Below are positions 1-10,869 of a DNA stretch of 64,000 bases, in pieces. Source of the stretch: Lindgomyces ingoldianus (Eukaryota > Ascomycota > Dothideomycetes > Pleosporales > Lindgomycetaceae). Location: positions 528,254 through 592,253 of the forward strand of contig NW_022985186.1 of the NCBI RefSeq assembly GCF_010093535.1. Reading direction: 5' to 3'. Within the stretch, counting starts at the first letter, position 1. Every line of letters begins with the position of its first letter. The notes beneath the pieces were generated by a model. That model was not told where the DNA came from. It saw only the letters and a list, made by a program, of their open reading frames with translations, and did not search any database. Both the position numbers and the translations under genes were made by a program.

Positions 1-114
1 GGCAGGGGGCACACATGTATATTTAAACTCGCAGAGCAGCTCCTCTGCTCCTTAGTTTAATCTAGTTGAGTTACACCACCTCTTGCTTGTAGCTTGAGCA
101 TGCCGACCGTGACA
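1..114. repeat. LTR end (family A), cut by the window edge
   Basis: This block is nearly identical to the 3' part of the solo LTR at 53723-53926. Both share the GCAGAG/CTCTGC inverted motif and both end in CCGTGACA or TCGTGACA. Its left part lies outside the window, so a solo LTR and a full element cannot be told apart. Confidence 0.75.
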
Positions 115-1042
115 CTTACTATATAGTTATAGCTATGAACTACCTTTGCAGCGCTTTTATAATGTTGCTTATAGCACTAATAGTAGAGCTAAAGGTGTAT
201 AACCTTACTTTACTTCTTACACAGCTTTAAATCTGTCTTATAAAGCTACACTTTTAAGGCCTTATAGTTGCCTTTTATTATTCTTTTATTCTTTACCTAG
301 TAACTTAACTATGTAGCTAGTAAAGCCTCTTTTAAAGTTAATAGCTATATATTACTCTAGTTAATCTTAAACTTAGCGCTAGCATTATAATTACACTTTT
401 TAGAGTACTTCTTTAATAGCTTGTTACTAGTAGGTAGTATAGCCTTATAAAATAGGCTAATAAAGGAGTTATAAGTTGCTTTTAATTTTTTAAGCCTCTA
501 AGACTTTATAGAATGTACAATAGTAACACTAGATTAATCTAATAAGGCCTGTAAGGCTATAAGTTGCGTAGATAAGCAATTCTATAATAAAAAGTAGTTT
601 ATAATAAGCATTATTTTAATTCTAATAAGCTAAACTATCTAGATAGACATGTAAAGTCTTCTTTAAAGTAGCTAAATTAGCGTGGCACCTAAGATTTTCT
701 ACTAATTAGCCCCTAGAGAAGCTTCTTTATAAGGGCTGTCTAAAACACTAAACTAAGCCTTACAAGCTATTCTAAAATAGTAACTGTACCCTGTACTACA
801 GAGAGTACTCAGGGCAACAGCTATTGTACGCACCGACAGAAGATCGCTGTACATACGTACAGAGGAAAAAGACAGAGCAATAGAATCAGAAACATGTTGC
901 CCCCACCCTACCTACTTCGTACGCCGCGCACACCGTACACTACTCTTACTCTCGCTACTTAAGTGCTCATACTATAAGCAGCTAGCTAAAAGAGCCTATT
1001 TAACATAAAACAATTTTTTTTTCTTATCTTATATAATTTATA
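115..1042. other. AT-rich RIP-decayed DNA, no gene
   Basis: Stop codons are dense in all frames and there are many TA dinucleotides. I see no recognisable domain. A small GC-richer patch at about 780-960 has no coding signal. It is probably decayed transposon sequence. Confidence 0.6.
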
Positions 1043-1044
1043 TA

Positions 1045-2143
1045 ACGTACTTCATAGGCGAGTTGCTTATCTACCTATGTTACTTACTTTTGCTAAGACT
1101 CTATTAAACTACTTTTTTTACACTAATACATTCCTAACAACACTACTTAGACGCGCTAAAAGAATATTAGATATAGCTTACACTCTAAGCTTTTAAATAA
1201 GACATAAAACTTTTAAAGAAACATGCTGCAGCTATGTACAGAGTCTCCTAAAAGATGCAAAATAACTATAGTACTAGACAACTTTTATAAGCTAATTTTA
1301 TAGCTAACTTATAAAGGCTAGGTAATAAAAAAAAGCAGGTAATTATTAAGACTATACTTAAGCTATATACGTAAGGATTTTTCTTTTAAATAGCATTTAT
1401 AGCTAATATAGCTAATTCTTTACGCGCTAAGTGTAATTTAGGCTATGTTAGCATAAACTAGCTTAGTATGTTTAGGAAGTGTTATCTAGACTTTAAAGTA
1501 ACATTTATATGTAGTATAACTGTAAGAAAGCTTTTTATAAGAGTTCTAGAGTAATTTAAAGCAGGTTTAGCCTTATAGAGAATATTAAAGCTAAGCATAG
1601 CATTTAGGATAATAATATATATAACTTTAGTAAGACAGGCTTTATTATAAACTAAATATTTATTAACTATACTTACACTTAAAACTTTACTTTAAGCTTT
1701 AAATAACACTTTATAAATGTACTAAGCTAGTTTATGCTAACATAGCCTAGATTACGCTTAGCACATAAAGAATTAGCTATATTAGCTATAAATGCTATTT
1801 AAAAGGAAAATTCTTGCACATATAGCTTAAGTATAGTCTTAATAATTACCTACTTTTTCTTATTACTTAGCCTTTATAAGTTAGCTGTAGAATTAGCTTG
1901 TAAAGGTTATCTAGTGCTATAGTTATTTATTATTTTTTAAGAAACTTTATATATAGCTGTAGCATATTTTTTTAAAAGTTTTATATCTTATTTAAAAGCT
2001 TAGAGTATAAGCTGTATCTAACATTCTTTTAGCGCGTCTAAGTAGTGTTGTTAGGAATGCATTAGTGTAAAAAAAGTAGTTTAGTAGAGTCTTAGCAAAA
2101 GTAAGTAACTTAGGTGTGTAAGCAACTCGCCTGTAAAGTACGT
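1045..2143. mobile_element. Foldback derivative of a Fot1-like transposon
   Basis: The element begins ACGTACTTCATAGGCGAG, ends in the inverse of the same sequence, and is flanked by TA on both sides. Both ends correspond to the same (transposase 5') end of the 1866-bp Fot1-like copies at 9004 and 60649. The left arm runs to about 1667 and the right arm from about 1668 back to 2143. This gives roughly 480-bp inverted arms around a loop of about 145 bp. The left arm alone reaches the decayed transposase segment around the first catalytic Asp. RIP has introduced many C-to-T and G-to-A changes. A transcript would form a long hairpin. Confidence 0.8.
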
Positions 2144-2145
2144 TA

Positions 2146-2692
2146 AGTGTGAAAAGTTTTATTTAAACACTATAGTTTAAATAAAACTTATATTTAGTAA
2201 ACTACTTACTAGAAAACTATTTTATAGTAGAATAAAACTTATTTTAAGCACTTATAGTAATAATAAATTATATATTATATAAAAAAAAACTAAGAAACGA
2301 AAAAAAACTATAAAAGATTTAAAGATACTATACAATAAAGAAAAGCTTAGTTACTATATTTATATTAATTTTCTAGGCTAGATTAGAATTAATAGGTATT
2401 TTTTTATTAAAGTTAGTTTACAAATTAATATTTTAAACTATATTTTAATTACTTTAGTTAAATTAAATACTTTTATATTAAGTATATTATATAAAACTTT
2501 ACTTACTAATTTATACTTTAATAAGTAACTTAAGTAAAAATAGTATAAGCTAAAAGCTATTTTAAATATAGTATTATACTTTTACTTAAAGCTAAAGATA
2601 AACGTCTAGATATAATATTATATAATTTTAAAAGTTAGAGTAAGCTATAGCTATGCTATTAAATTTAAGTAAATTTAGTTCTTTATTACACT
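2146..2692. other. AT-rich spacer with a small palindrome
   Basis: There is no gene. A perfect 15-bp inverted repeat (AAGTTTTATTTAAAC and its complement, 6-bp loop) lies at about 2157-2192. The rest is AT-rich decay. Confidence 0.5.
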
Positions 2693-2697
2693 ATTAA

Positions 2698-2924
2698 TGT
2701 CAGTTAACCTAGGTTTGATCGAACAAACGTACGCCTAAGGGGCGTACTAAGAGGTGAGTAGGCAAAGATCTTCTTGTTATTAACTACTGCCCTCTCTCTT
2801 TGTACAAAGAAAAAGAGCTCTTAAGTACACATAGCCCCTAACACACAGGCTAGATAGCTAACGTTTTAGGCAACCTAATTTAGCTATACATGTGTACAGA
2901 CACAGCTATACTTATGTACAGACA
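2698..2924. repeat. 5' LTR of the TRIM-like element
   Basis: It is 227 bp with TG...CA ends and is the direct-repeat partner of 4166-4392. The two copies differ mainly by C/T and G/A transitions. Confidence 0.85.
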
Positions 2925-3410
2925 CTAGCAACTTTTTACTTTTATAAAGTTACTTACTTATTTATATGTTAATTTTACTTTTTTTTCTTTTTTTTTTTTT
3001 TACTCTTCTACTTCTTTTTTTAGAGCTAACCCTTAGTGCTTTTTTTATTTATAATATCCTCTAGCTTTTTAGCTTGCGTATAATTTAACCTGCCTCTAGA
3101 ATAGTGCCTATGCTTAGCTAAAGTAAGAAAAAGTTCTTACCTAACTGCATAAAGAAGGTTGTTAAAATTATGTGTTGTCTATCCCTTTAAGTTATTTTAC
3201 TTTTATAGTGTGTACTTTCCTCTTAGCAGCTTACGCATGTCTAAGAGGATGTACACTATATATAAAGCTTATTATTTTAGTAAAGGAGAGTCTATATTTA
3301 TCCTATTATGCAGAAGATCTAAATCCACCTCTCTGTGTAGGATTGTTTTAGACACATATGTAACCCCTAACAACTCTTTATATAAGGTGTATAAAGACGC
3401 TATAGCTTAG

Positions 3411-3720
3411 GGGGGGTGTAGGTTAATTGCCTTCTGTGCGAGCGATTAATCCCTAGGGGGGTAGGAGGAGAAGGAGAGGTGTTAGTTAGTTGCCTTCTGT
3501 GCAAGCAATTAATCCCTAGGGGGGTAGGGAGGGGGGGAGAGGTGTTAGTTGGTTGCCTTCCGTGCGAGCAATTAATCCCTAGGGGGGTGGGGAGGGGAGG
3601 TGTTAGTTAGTCGCCTTCTGTGCGAGCGATTAATCCCTAGGGGGGTAAGAGAAGAGGGGGAGGAGAGGTGTTAGTTATTGCCTCTTGTGCAGGCAATTAA
3701 TTAAGGGGGGGGTGTTAACA
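3411..3720. repeat. Tandem array of five ~60-bp units in the TRIM-like element
   Basis: Each unit contains GCCTTCTGTGCGAGCGATTA followed by ATCCCTAGGGGGG and a variable purine-rich stretch (GGGAGGGG, GAGAAGAGGGGGAGG), then GGTGTTAGTTA. Five units are visible, the last one degenerate. The G-runs are far richer in G than the surroundings. Confidence 0.8.
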
Positions 3721-3743
3721 AGGCAGGCTGCTGATAAGGAGCC

Positions 3744-4140
3744 TCCTCTGCGTGGCTACGCACGCAGTAGGTTTCTGATTGTGCGGCCTGTATTGTCTCC
3801 TCTGCGTGGCTACGCACGCAGTAGGCGAGTAGTCGCACAGCCTGTGTTAACAGGAGGCCCTAGGGCGCACAAAGGCTCAGCAGTAAGCCCTCTCTGTGTG
3901 GCTACGCACGCAGCAGGTTGCTAATCTTGTCTTTATGCAATTAGTTAATCTAGGGGCGCGCACAAGGCTTGTTCACGCCCTCTCTGCGTGGCTACGCACG
4001 CGGTGGGTGTAAGCGTCTAAGCCCTCTCTGCGTGGCTACGCACGCGGTGGGAGTAAGCTTCTTATACAGTGGCAGTTTTATTAATCCTTGCAAATCTGTC
4101 TGTTAAGGACAATATCCTCTGCGTAGCTACGCACACAGTA
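3744..4140. repeat. Six interspersed palindromic repeats
   Basis: The core CTGCGTGGCTACGCACGCAG can form a hairpin with a 7-bp stem (CTGCGTG/CACGCAG). It occurs at about 3744, 3798, 3889, 3978, 4024 and 4116, usually preceded by CCTCT and followed by TAGG or TGGG. Spacers are unequal and unrelated in sequence. Confidence 0.8.
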
Positions 4141-4165
4141 AATAGTCTGTTAATAGACTAATTAG

Positions 4166-4392
4166 TGTTAGTTAACCTAGGTTTAATTAAACAAACGTAC
4201 GCCTAAGGGGCGTACTAAAAGGTAAGTAGGCAAAGATCTTCTTATTATTAACTACTGCCCTCTCTCTTTATATAAAGAAAAAGGGCTCTTAAGTACACAT
4301 AGCCCCTAACGCACAGGCTAGATAGCTAACGTTTCAGGCAACCTAATTCAGCCGTACGCGTGTACAAACACAGCTGTACTTACGTACAGACA
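4166..4392. repeat. 3' LTR of the TRIM-like element
   Basis: It is 227 bp, identical in length to the 5' LTR, and is followed directly by the ATTAA target duplication. Confidence 0.85.
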
Positions 4393-4397
4393 ATTAA

Positions 4398-5705
4398 AGC
4401 ATATTTTATAAAAGTAAATATTTATATTTTAACTACTACCTTTTTTTTAATTATATAAAGCTAATTAGCATTAAATAAAAAAGTCTAGTTTTAAATATAA
4501 GCTTTAAAATAGTAATAAAGTATAGTTAACAAGCTTTTTAACTATACTATTTAAATAGTTTTTTTACTTTTAAACTAAATATATATTTTATAATTATATA
4601 AAGCTATATAGTTTCTTATAATGTATAAAAATATATATAGTATAAATAGTAAGCTAATTAGCTAAGCTATTTTTAAAAAAAAAAGCTTTAAGTTTAAAAA
4701 ATAGTAAAAATAATTTTACTTAAAATAAAATAAAGTAATAAGTATTATATAAAATACTAACTTACTAATAAAAAAAGCTTTTTAAAAGTTAGTTTTACTA
4801 AGCTTTAATTTACTAATTTATTATATTTATACTATAAAAGTAGCACTAATTAAATAAAAGCTTAAGCTTTATAAACTTTTAAATATAGTAATAAATATTT
4901 ACTAGTATAACTATTTTTATTTTTTAATTAACTTATATAAAATATAGTTACTACTTTATTTTTAAAGTGTTTTAAGAAACTAGTAAAAGTAGCTAATAGT
5001 AGTATAAGTAGAAATTCTAACATAAATTTATATAATATATTAAAAATATATGTTAATACATGTATAGGTTTTTATACTATATAGTTTTAGCTTACTATAG
5101 CTATGAATAAACTACATAAAGTTTAGGCTAAAGATAATATACTTTTTATAGTATTACTATAAGTTGCGCTTATAGCGCTTTACTACCTTATATTTTATTA
5201 TATAATAAATGTAAAATAACTAGTTGTATATAATAATATAGCTATATTAAGAAAAGTGTGTATAAAAATACTTTTACTTATATTTATTAATAACACTTTT
5301 TTTTAGCTTTTAACTAATAAGTTATTAGATAAGCTTATTTACTTACTAGCTTTATTTAATACTTTATACTTTTTTATATAATATAAGCTTAAATTAAAGT
5401 TATTAGCAGAGCTTGCTCTGCTTATTATGTTCGGGTTTGCAGAACGAAAAGTTAAGCAGAATCTCCTCTTTCAGACGCGCTAGTTAGTTAGAATTTCTTT
5501 AGATAAACCCTAGTAACGCTGTTTCTCTGTCACCTTATATGTTTCTTATATTCTTTTTTAAAAAAATGTATACCTAATGTAAGTTCAACTTTATGCTAAC
5601 TTGCACGCAGTTTGCTATAGCATGCGTTGTGTAAAACATGTTTAAATTATGGTTAGTCGCGTCTGTTACACCTCTCTAGCCACATTGGTGTGTCGGGGAT
5701 TAGCA
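4398..5705. other. AT-rich gene-free stretch
   Basis: No ORF or domain was found. An 18-bp perfect hairpin (AGCAGAGC-TT-GCTCTGCT) lies at about 5407-5424, at the start of a less AT-rich patch (5400-5560). The sequence from about 5640 is moderately GC-rich but unrecognised. Confidence 0.5.
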
Positions 5706-6100
5706 GTTGCTCACACACCTGAGTTGCTCACTTTTGCCAAGACCACACCACAACCAACTCTATTATGGCCCATAACAACCCGCTCTAGCACTATATAGTA
5801 CAGTACAGCCTAGAATATTATTTAGATACTACTTCTACTTCTTGCTTACACGTTTGCGCGTTATGCCTTGTCTAATTGCACTGTCCGCAGCGCCTTTAGG
5901 ATTGCTTATCTACTTTTGCTTACACTTGCTTCTTTGCCTTCTTCCTGTCACTGCGCGCCCTAAACTCCTTTTAAGCTGTTAAGCGCAGGCCTTTCTAAAT
6001 GTAGCTGCCTTATTAGCTGCTTAAAGCTTAGTAATTTCCTATTACGCTAACACTAGCTTTTGCGCAATTATTGCTGCCCTTTGTAAGGCTTTTTTTCTAG
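5706..6100 (-). mobile_element. Left-end fragment of a Fot1-like transposon
   Basis: From AGTTGCTCACACACCTGAG onwards this follows the first 400 bp or so of the copies at 9004 and 60649, including GTCCGCAGCGCCTTTAGGAT and the GCTGCCCTTT stretch. The outermost ~25 bp of the inverted repeat are missing and the right part is absent. The gypsy element at 6118 follows almost directly. The strand given is that of the transposase. Confidence 0.7.
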
Positions 6101-6117
6101 AGGCATTACCCCTCTAG

Positions 6118-6407
6118 TGTAACGATTCTACGAATCGTTCCATCTCGGGTTGCTCGGATCCTATCCGAAGGGTCCCTGTATCGGCCCCAACCATGACTTA
6201 ACCTAGTCCCCTGCAGTTACCCCTATTCCCTTATGTATTTAGTCGCACCTTGCCCCTGTAGCTAGCTTAGTAGTTTTCTAATATCCTATGTATAAGGCCT
6301 ATAGGTGTTATTAGTATTCCTAGGTCTCTAAGTCCCTACGCACTCCTATATGCCTCTAAGTAGATTTATACTGCATTTAGACCTATTGTCTTACCTGCAC
6401 TATTACA
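6118..6407 (+). repeat. 5' LTR of gypsy element 1
   Basis: It is 290 bp and starts TGTAACGATTCTACGAATCG, which contains a small inverted repeat. It is the partner of 14889-15178 and the same family as the solo LTR at 54021-54310. Confidence 0.9.
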
Positions 6408-9003
6408 TTATATTAGAAAACTTACTTTTGCTAGTAATAGCCTTATTAATAATATTGCATTAATTATTTATTTAACTATGTCTAACTTTAAGACATGTCT
6501 AATTTAGTTTAGGTTATAATTTTTTACACACTATTATATTAAATTATTTAGTTAGTATAAATAGAATCTTAGAAACTTTTTATTAACTAAAGCTTTTAAG
6601 TTTAGAACTTTCTATCTCTTATAATTAAGATTACTTTTAGAAAAGTTATAAAAAGTGCGCTAAAGTAGAAACTTAAAAACTACTAATAACTTATTAGAAT
6701 TAAAGATAACTACTAATGCTTAACTTTTAACTACTATTAGATCTTATTATAAAGACTGCAACTTATTCTAGCTGTAGCTAAGGTAAGATACTTACCTTTA
6801 GAACTAAACTACTACTAACCTTAATAGCTAAACCTCTTTTTATAGAACCTAAAGCTAAAAACCTACTAGATTTAAAGTTAAACCTTAGTAGTATAGCTTT
6901 TAAAAACTAAGTTACTTAATTAAGAGCATAAATTAAACAGCTAACTAAATTAAAAACTATTAGTCTTAATTATTCTTTACTAATAACTAAATTACCTCTA
7001 ATAATGCCTTAAATTACCTTTACTACACTAATAGTAAAAGACTTTTTTAGCACTCTTAAGCTCTTTTAAAGCTACCTTACTAAATATATGCTTAAGATTA
7101 AGAACTTTATAAACAGCAAAGAACCTATGTTTAAATAATAGTAAGCTTTTATTATAGATAGACTTAATATTAATTTAAATTACTATTAGAGTAAGTATGC
7201 ACGCATAGCGTTAGTATAGAGACACACTGCTAGTATTGCAAAAGAATACCTAGAGCCTAGATACCTAGCTAAATTAGATAACTTTTATTTTAAAAATATA
7301 AAAAAAATAATTAAGCTTTTATAAATGTACTTTATTACTAGTAATAAAGACACAAAGGCGTAACAAGTGTTTTAGACTTTAAAAATATGTAAAAAAGAAG
7401 TGTTTTTTACCTTTAAAGCTTACTTTATTAGTGCTACTATTAAAAAGTTTATATTAAAAGTAAAATAGTTTTTCTACTTATAAAAAAAAATACTACTTAG
7501 CCTAAAAGTACTAAACTTAGGTTTTAAGCACACTTAAAAAAGCTTCTTTAAGACTATAGTAGCCTACCTAACAGCCTATAACATAGAAAGAAGGAATACC
7601 TCTGCTATTTTAAAGTAAACTGTTAATCTTACCTAACAGTCTACTATTAGACCTAGTATAGATTAGTCTTAGAAGGTTTCTAGTAATACATCTAAGGCAG
7701 TATACTATTCTAGTGCACCCTAACCTGCACCTCTGTTAGTACTCTAGTCTACCTTAATTACCTATAGACAATCTAGCTAGACACCTGCTCTAGAAAGACA
7801 GACAACTTCTAGTAACTATTATAATTATAAAAAACTAGAATATTTTACTAGCAACTACCCTATCTCTAGAGTATAAGAAATAGAGGTAGAGTAGTAAGAT
7901 TCTAAAAAAAAATTTATAAACATAAATAATTTTAATCTAAATACTTTCTAAATAAAAAATAGCAACACCTAGAAAAACTTTTTATTTTAGGCTTAAGTAA
8001 GTATAATTTATTAAACATTAATCTATTACACTTATTTAAAGGAAAACACTTCTAAGTTTTTACTATTTTATATTTAAAAAGCATTAAAGTCTATTTAAAT
8101 TTTTTAGTTAATACTAGCACTTATAGTTTTTTATTTATTAATTTACTAACTACTAAGTTATTATTCTAATGCCTTTATATCTTTATTTAACACTTACTAT
8201 TTAAAGTTATAGTTAAGGGCTTTTAAGATTAGATCTAAGTCTCTGTCTACTAGTATATCTGCCTGCACATGTAAATTAATAAAAGAAGTATCTAAAACTG
8301 CCTCTTTGTTATTATAGACCTTAGCTTCTAAAATTACATTATTAGCATTAAATAGTTATATTGTTTTAAACTTTATTTAGATATAAAAAAAAATTAAATT
8401 ATATAGCCTAGTAAATATCTACTTACTTATAAACTTTTGCTGCCCTTACTTATGCAATTAACTTAGCTTACACATAATAAAAAAGTAGAGCTAGATATTA
8501 AACAACGCAACGCACTATAAAAAAGGACTAATTTTAGTAGTTATGTAGCCTAATAATCTACTGCATTAAGAGTTTACTAAGGCTACTAAAATTATATAGA
8601 TCTTCTATTATCTATAGTCTAAAGACACTTAAATTATTTTTCTACTTATTTATTAAGAAGTCTAGAACAGGTCTAAAGAAGGTCTGTTTAGCTAATATTA
8701 CTTTAATTTTAGTAAATGCTTTTTATTTTAACATAAAAAAAAAACAAGTTCTTTTTAACTTTTATTTATAAAATTAAGTAGTTAATTAAAGATAAGTAAG
8801 CTTTATAGTTAAATGCTAAACATAAAACTAAAGCATTAGTAAACCTCTAATTACCCTCTAAATACTATTAGTACTAAAATGTATTTAGCTACATAGCAGC
8901 TTACTAGCTACTAGTACATTGTCTATATAACTATAAGATTGTCCTTATAAAGCCTCTCTTTAATAGTTACAGTCTGTTGTACAAATAGAACCTTAAAGAG
9001 CTA

Positions 9004-10869
9004 ACGTACTTCATGGGCGAGTCGCTCACACACCTGAGTCGCTCACTTTTGCCAAGACCCCACCCCAACAAACTCTATTATGGCCTATAACAACCCGCTC
9101 TGGCACTATATAGTACAGTATAGCCTAGAATATTATTTAGATACTACTTCTGCTTCTTGCTTACACATTTGCGCGTTATGCCTAGTCTAATTGCACTGTC
9201 CGCAGCGCCTTTAGGATAGCTTACCTACTTTAGCTTGCACCTGCTTCTTTGCCTTCTTTCTATTACTGCGCGCTCTAAACTCTTTTAGAGCTGTTAAGTG
9301 TAGGCCTTTTTAAATTATTAAAGTCTTTTCTACCTTAATTTACTTTTTTTTATGTAATTTATGTTATGTAGTAGCCTTATTAGCTGCTTAAAGCTTAGTA
9401 ATTTCCTATTGCACTAACACTAGCTTATATATAATTATTGCTGCCCTTTTTAAGACTTTTTTAAACACTTTAACTATAAAAGTTAGTAAACTATTTATAT
9501 GCTTTTAAATTCTTATTTTTATAAGCATTAATTACAACCTAAGTTTTAAGGTATTACTTAGGGTTTACAACTGCTAGGGCTTGTTATATACAGGTAGTAG
9601 TAGTAATAGAGTGCGTAACTTTACATTAAGGCCTATTATAACCTGTTGTAGGTTAAAAGGAACTAATCTAGCGCCTTAAAACCTTTCTTAGATATTACTA
9701 AAAGTAATTATAGTATTATAAGCTGCTTTAAAGCATAGCAGGAACTTTATTTTTATAATATAGGTAATTTAGTTGCGCATAAGGTTTTTAGCTTAGCACT
9801 TATACACCTTCTTTAAAGAAGTAAAACAACCTACATTAAGTAGCTATAGAAAGTATAATAAGTAAGAAAGTATATAAATAGTAATAATCTTATTATCTTT
9901 ATAGTATTACTAGAAATAAAGTAAGTTATAGCTTTTATAGCTGTTAATAACTAGTAGATAGTAGCTGCTAACAGTACACTTTTTTATATGCACGTTAAAG
10001 TGCTTTAACTAGTCTAGACTAAGCTAATTAGTAGTCTAGCTGCGCTTAAAGATTGCAATAATTTAATTCTAAAGTAGATTTTCCTTTTTATACTAGTTTA
10101 AAAGGTAGTTGCTACTCTAAAAGATAATAAAAAGCAGAATAGCCTACCTTTTAGCATTAATGCCCTAGATAGCTGTTGTCTACTCCTAGTTACCTAGCTA
10201 GACTGCTTTTAGCTGTCCTTGTCTCTTTAAACTTATAATAACTGCTCTAGTAAATATCTAGCTTATTATAAACTCTGTCTTATTAAAGTTATATGTGTTA
10301 TTATTTTAGATGCTATACTTAGCTTTAATATTCTTTATAAAGTTAAACTAGCCTTAAATTACTATAAGATCTTTATAAAAAGCTTTTTTATAGTTATACT
10401 TATGCTTAAACTTTACTTTAAGCTCTAGATAACACTTAATAAATGTATTAAGCTAGTTTATGCTAATATAGCTTATATTATGCTTAGTGTGTAAAAAATT
10501 AGCTATATTAGCTACAGCTACTAGCTAGGGGGGAAATCCTTGCGCATCTAGCTTAAGTATGTGCTAAATAATTACCTACTTCTTATTATTATCTAGCTTT
10601 TATAAGTTAGCTGTATAATTAGCTTAGAAAGGTTATCTAGCGCGTTAGTTGCTTATTATTTTTTAAGAGACTCTGTAGATAGCTGCAGCGCGTTAGTTAG
10701 AAAGTATTGCGTTTTATTTAAAAGCTTAGAGCGTAAGCTGCATCTAACATTCCTTTAACATGTTTAAGTAGTGTTGTTAGGAATGCATTAGTGTAGGAAA
10801 AGTAGTGTAGTAGGGTCTTAGCAAAAGTAAGCAACTTAGGTGTGTAAGTAACTCGCCCATGAAGTACGT
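9004..10869 (-). mobile_element. Fot1/pogo-type DNA transposon nested in gypsy 1
   Basis: This is a 1866-bp element with inverted ends ACGTACTTCATGGGCGAGT, flanked by TA (9002-9003, 10870-10871). A decayed Tc1/mariner-pogo (Fot1-like) DDE transposase lies on the minus strand. The stretch resembling KNIKAKYSI followed by YNF-E-T-F maps to about 10345-10268, the second Asp region (LLVI-[D to N]) to about 9975-9935, and a segment resembling HLLQPLDVGCF to about 9850-9820. Joining the gypsy sequence across one TA gives a continuous reverse-transcriptase motif (LKELKAIKKY), confirming the insertion point. Confidence 0.88.

Larger units (their letters stand above)
2698..4392. mobile_element. Short non-coding LTR element (TRIM-like)
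   Basis: Two direct 227-bp LTRs (2698-2924 and 4166-4392) begin TGTCAGTTAACC or TGTTAGTTAACC and end ACAGACA. The whole unit is flanked by a perfect 5-bp target duplication ATTAA (2693-2697 and 4393-4397). The interior of about 1.24 kb has no gag or pol signal. It holds two repeat arrays (3411-3720 and 3744-4140), so it must have moved with proteins supplied by another element. Two small ORFs inside it are chance frames through the repeats. No obvious polypurine tract precedes the 3' LTR. Confidence 0.85.

Noticed and set aside
3159..3924. Two short plus-strand ORFs (83 and 79 codons)
   Set aside because: They lie wholly inside the TRIM-like element and its repeat arrays. The second is a translation of the palindromic repeats.
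3411..4140. CRISPR-like regular repeats
   Set aside because: Spacers are unequal and partly repetitive, there are no cas genes, and the genome is eukaryotic. These are tandem and hairpin repeats inside an LTR element.
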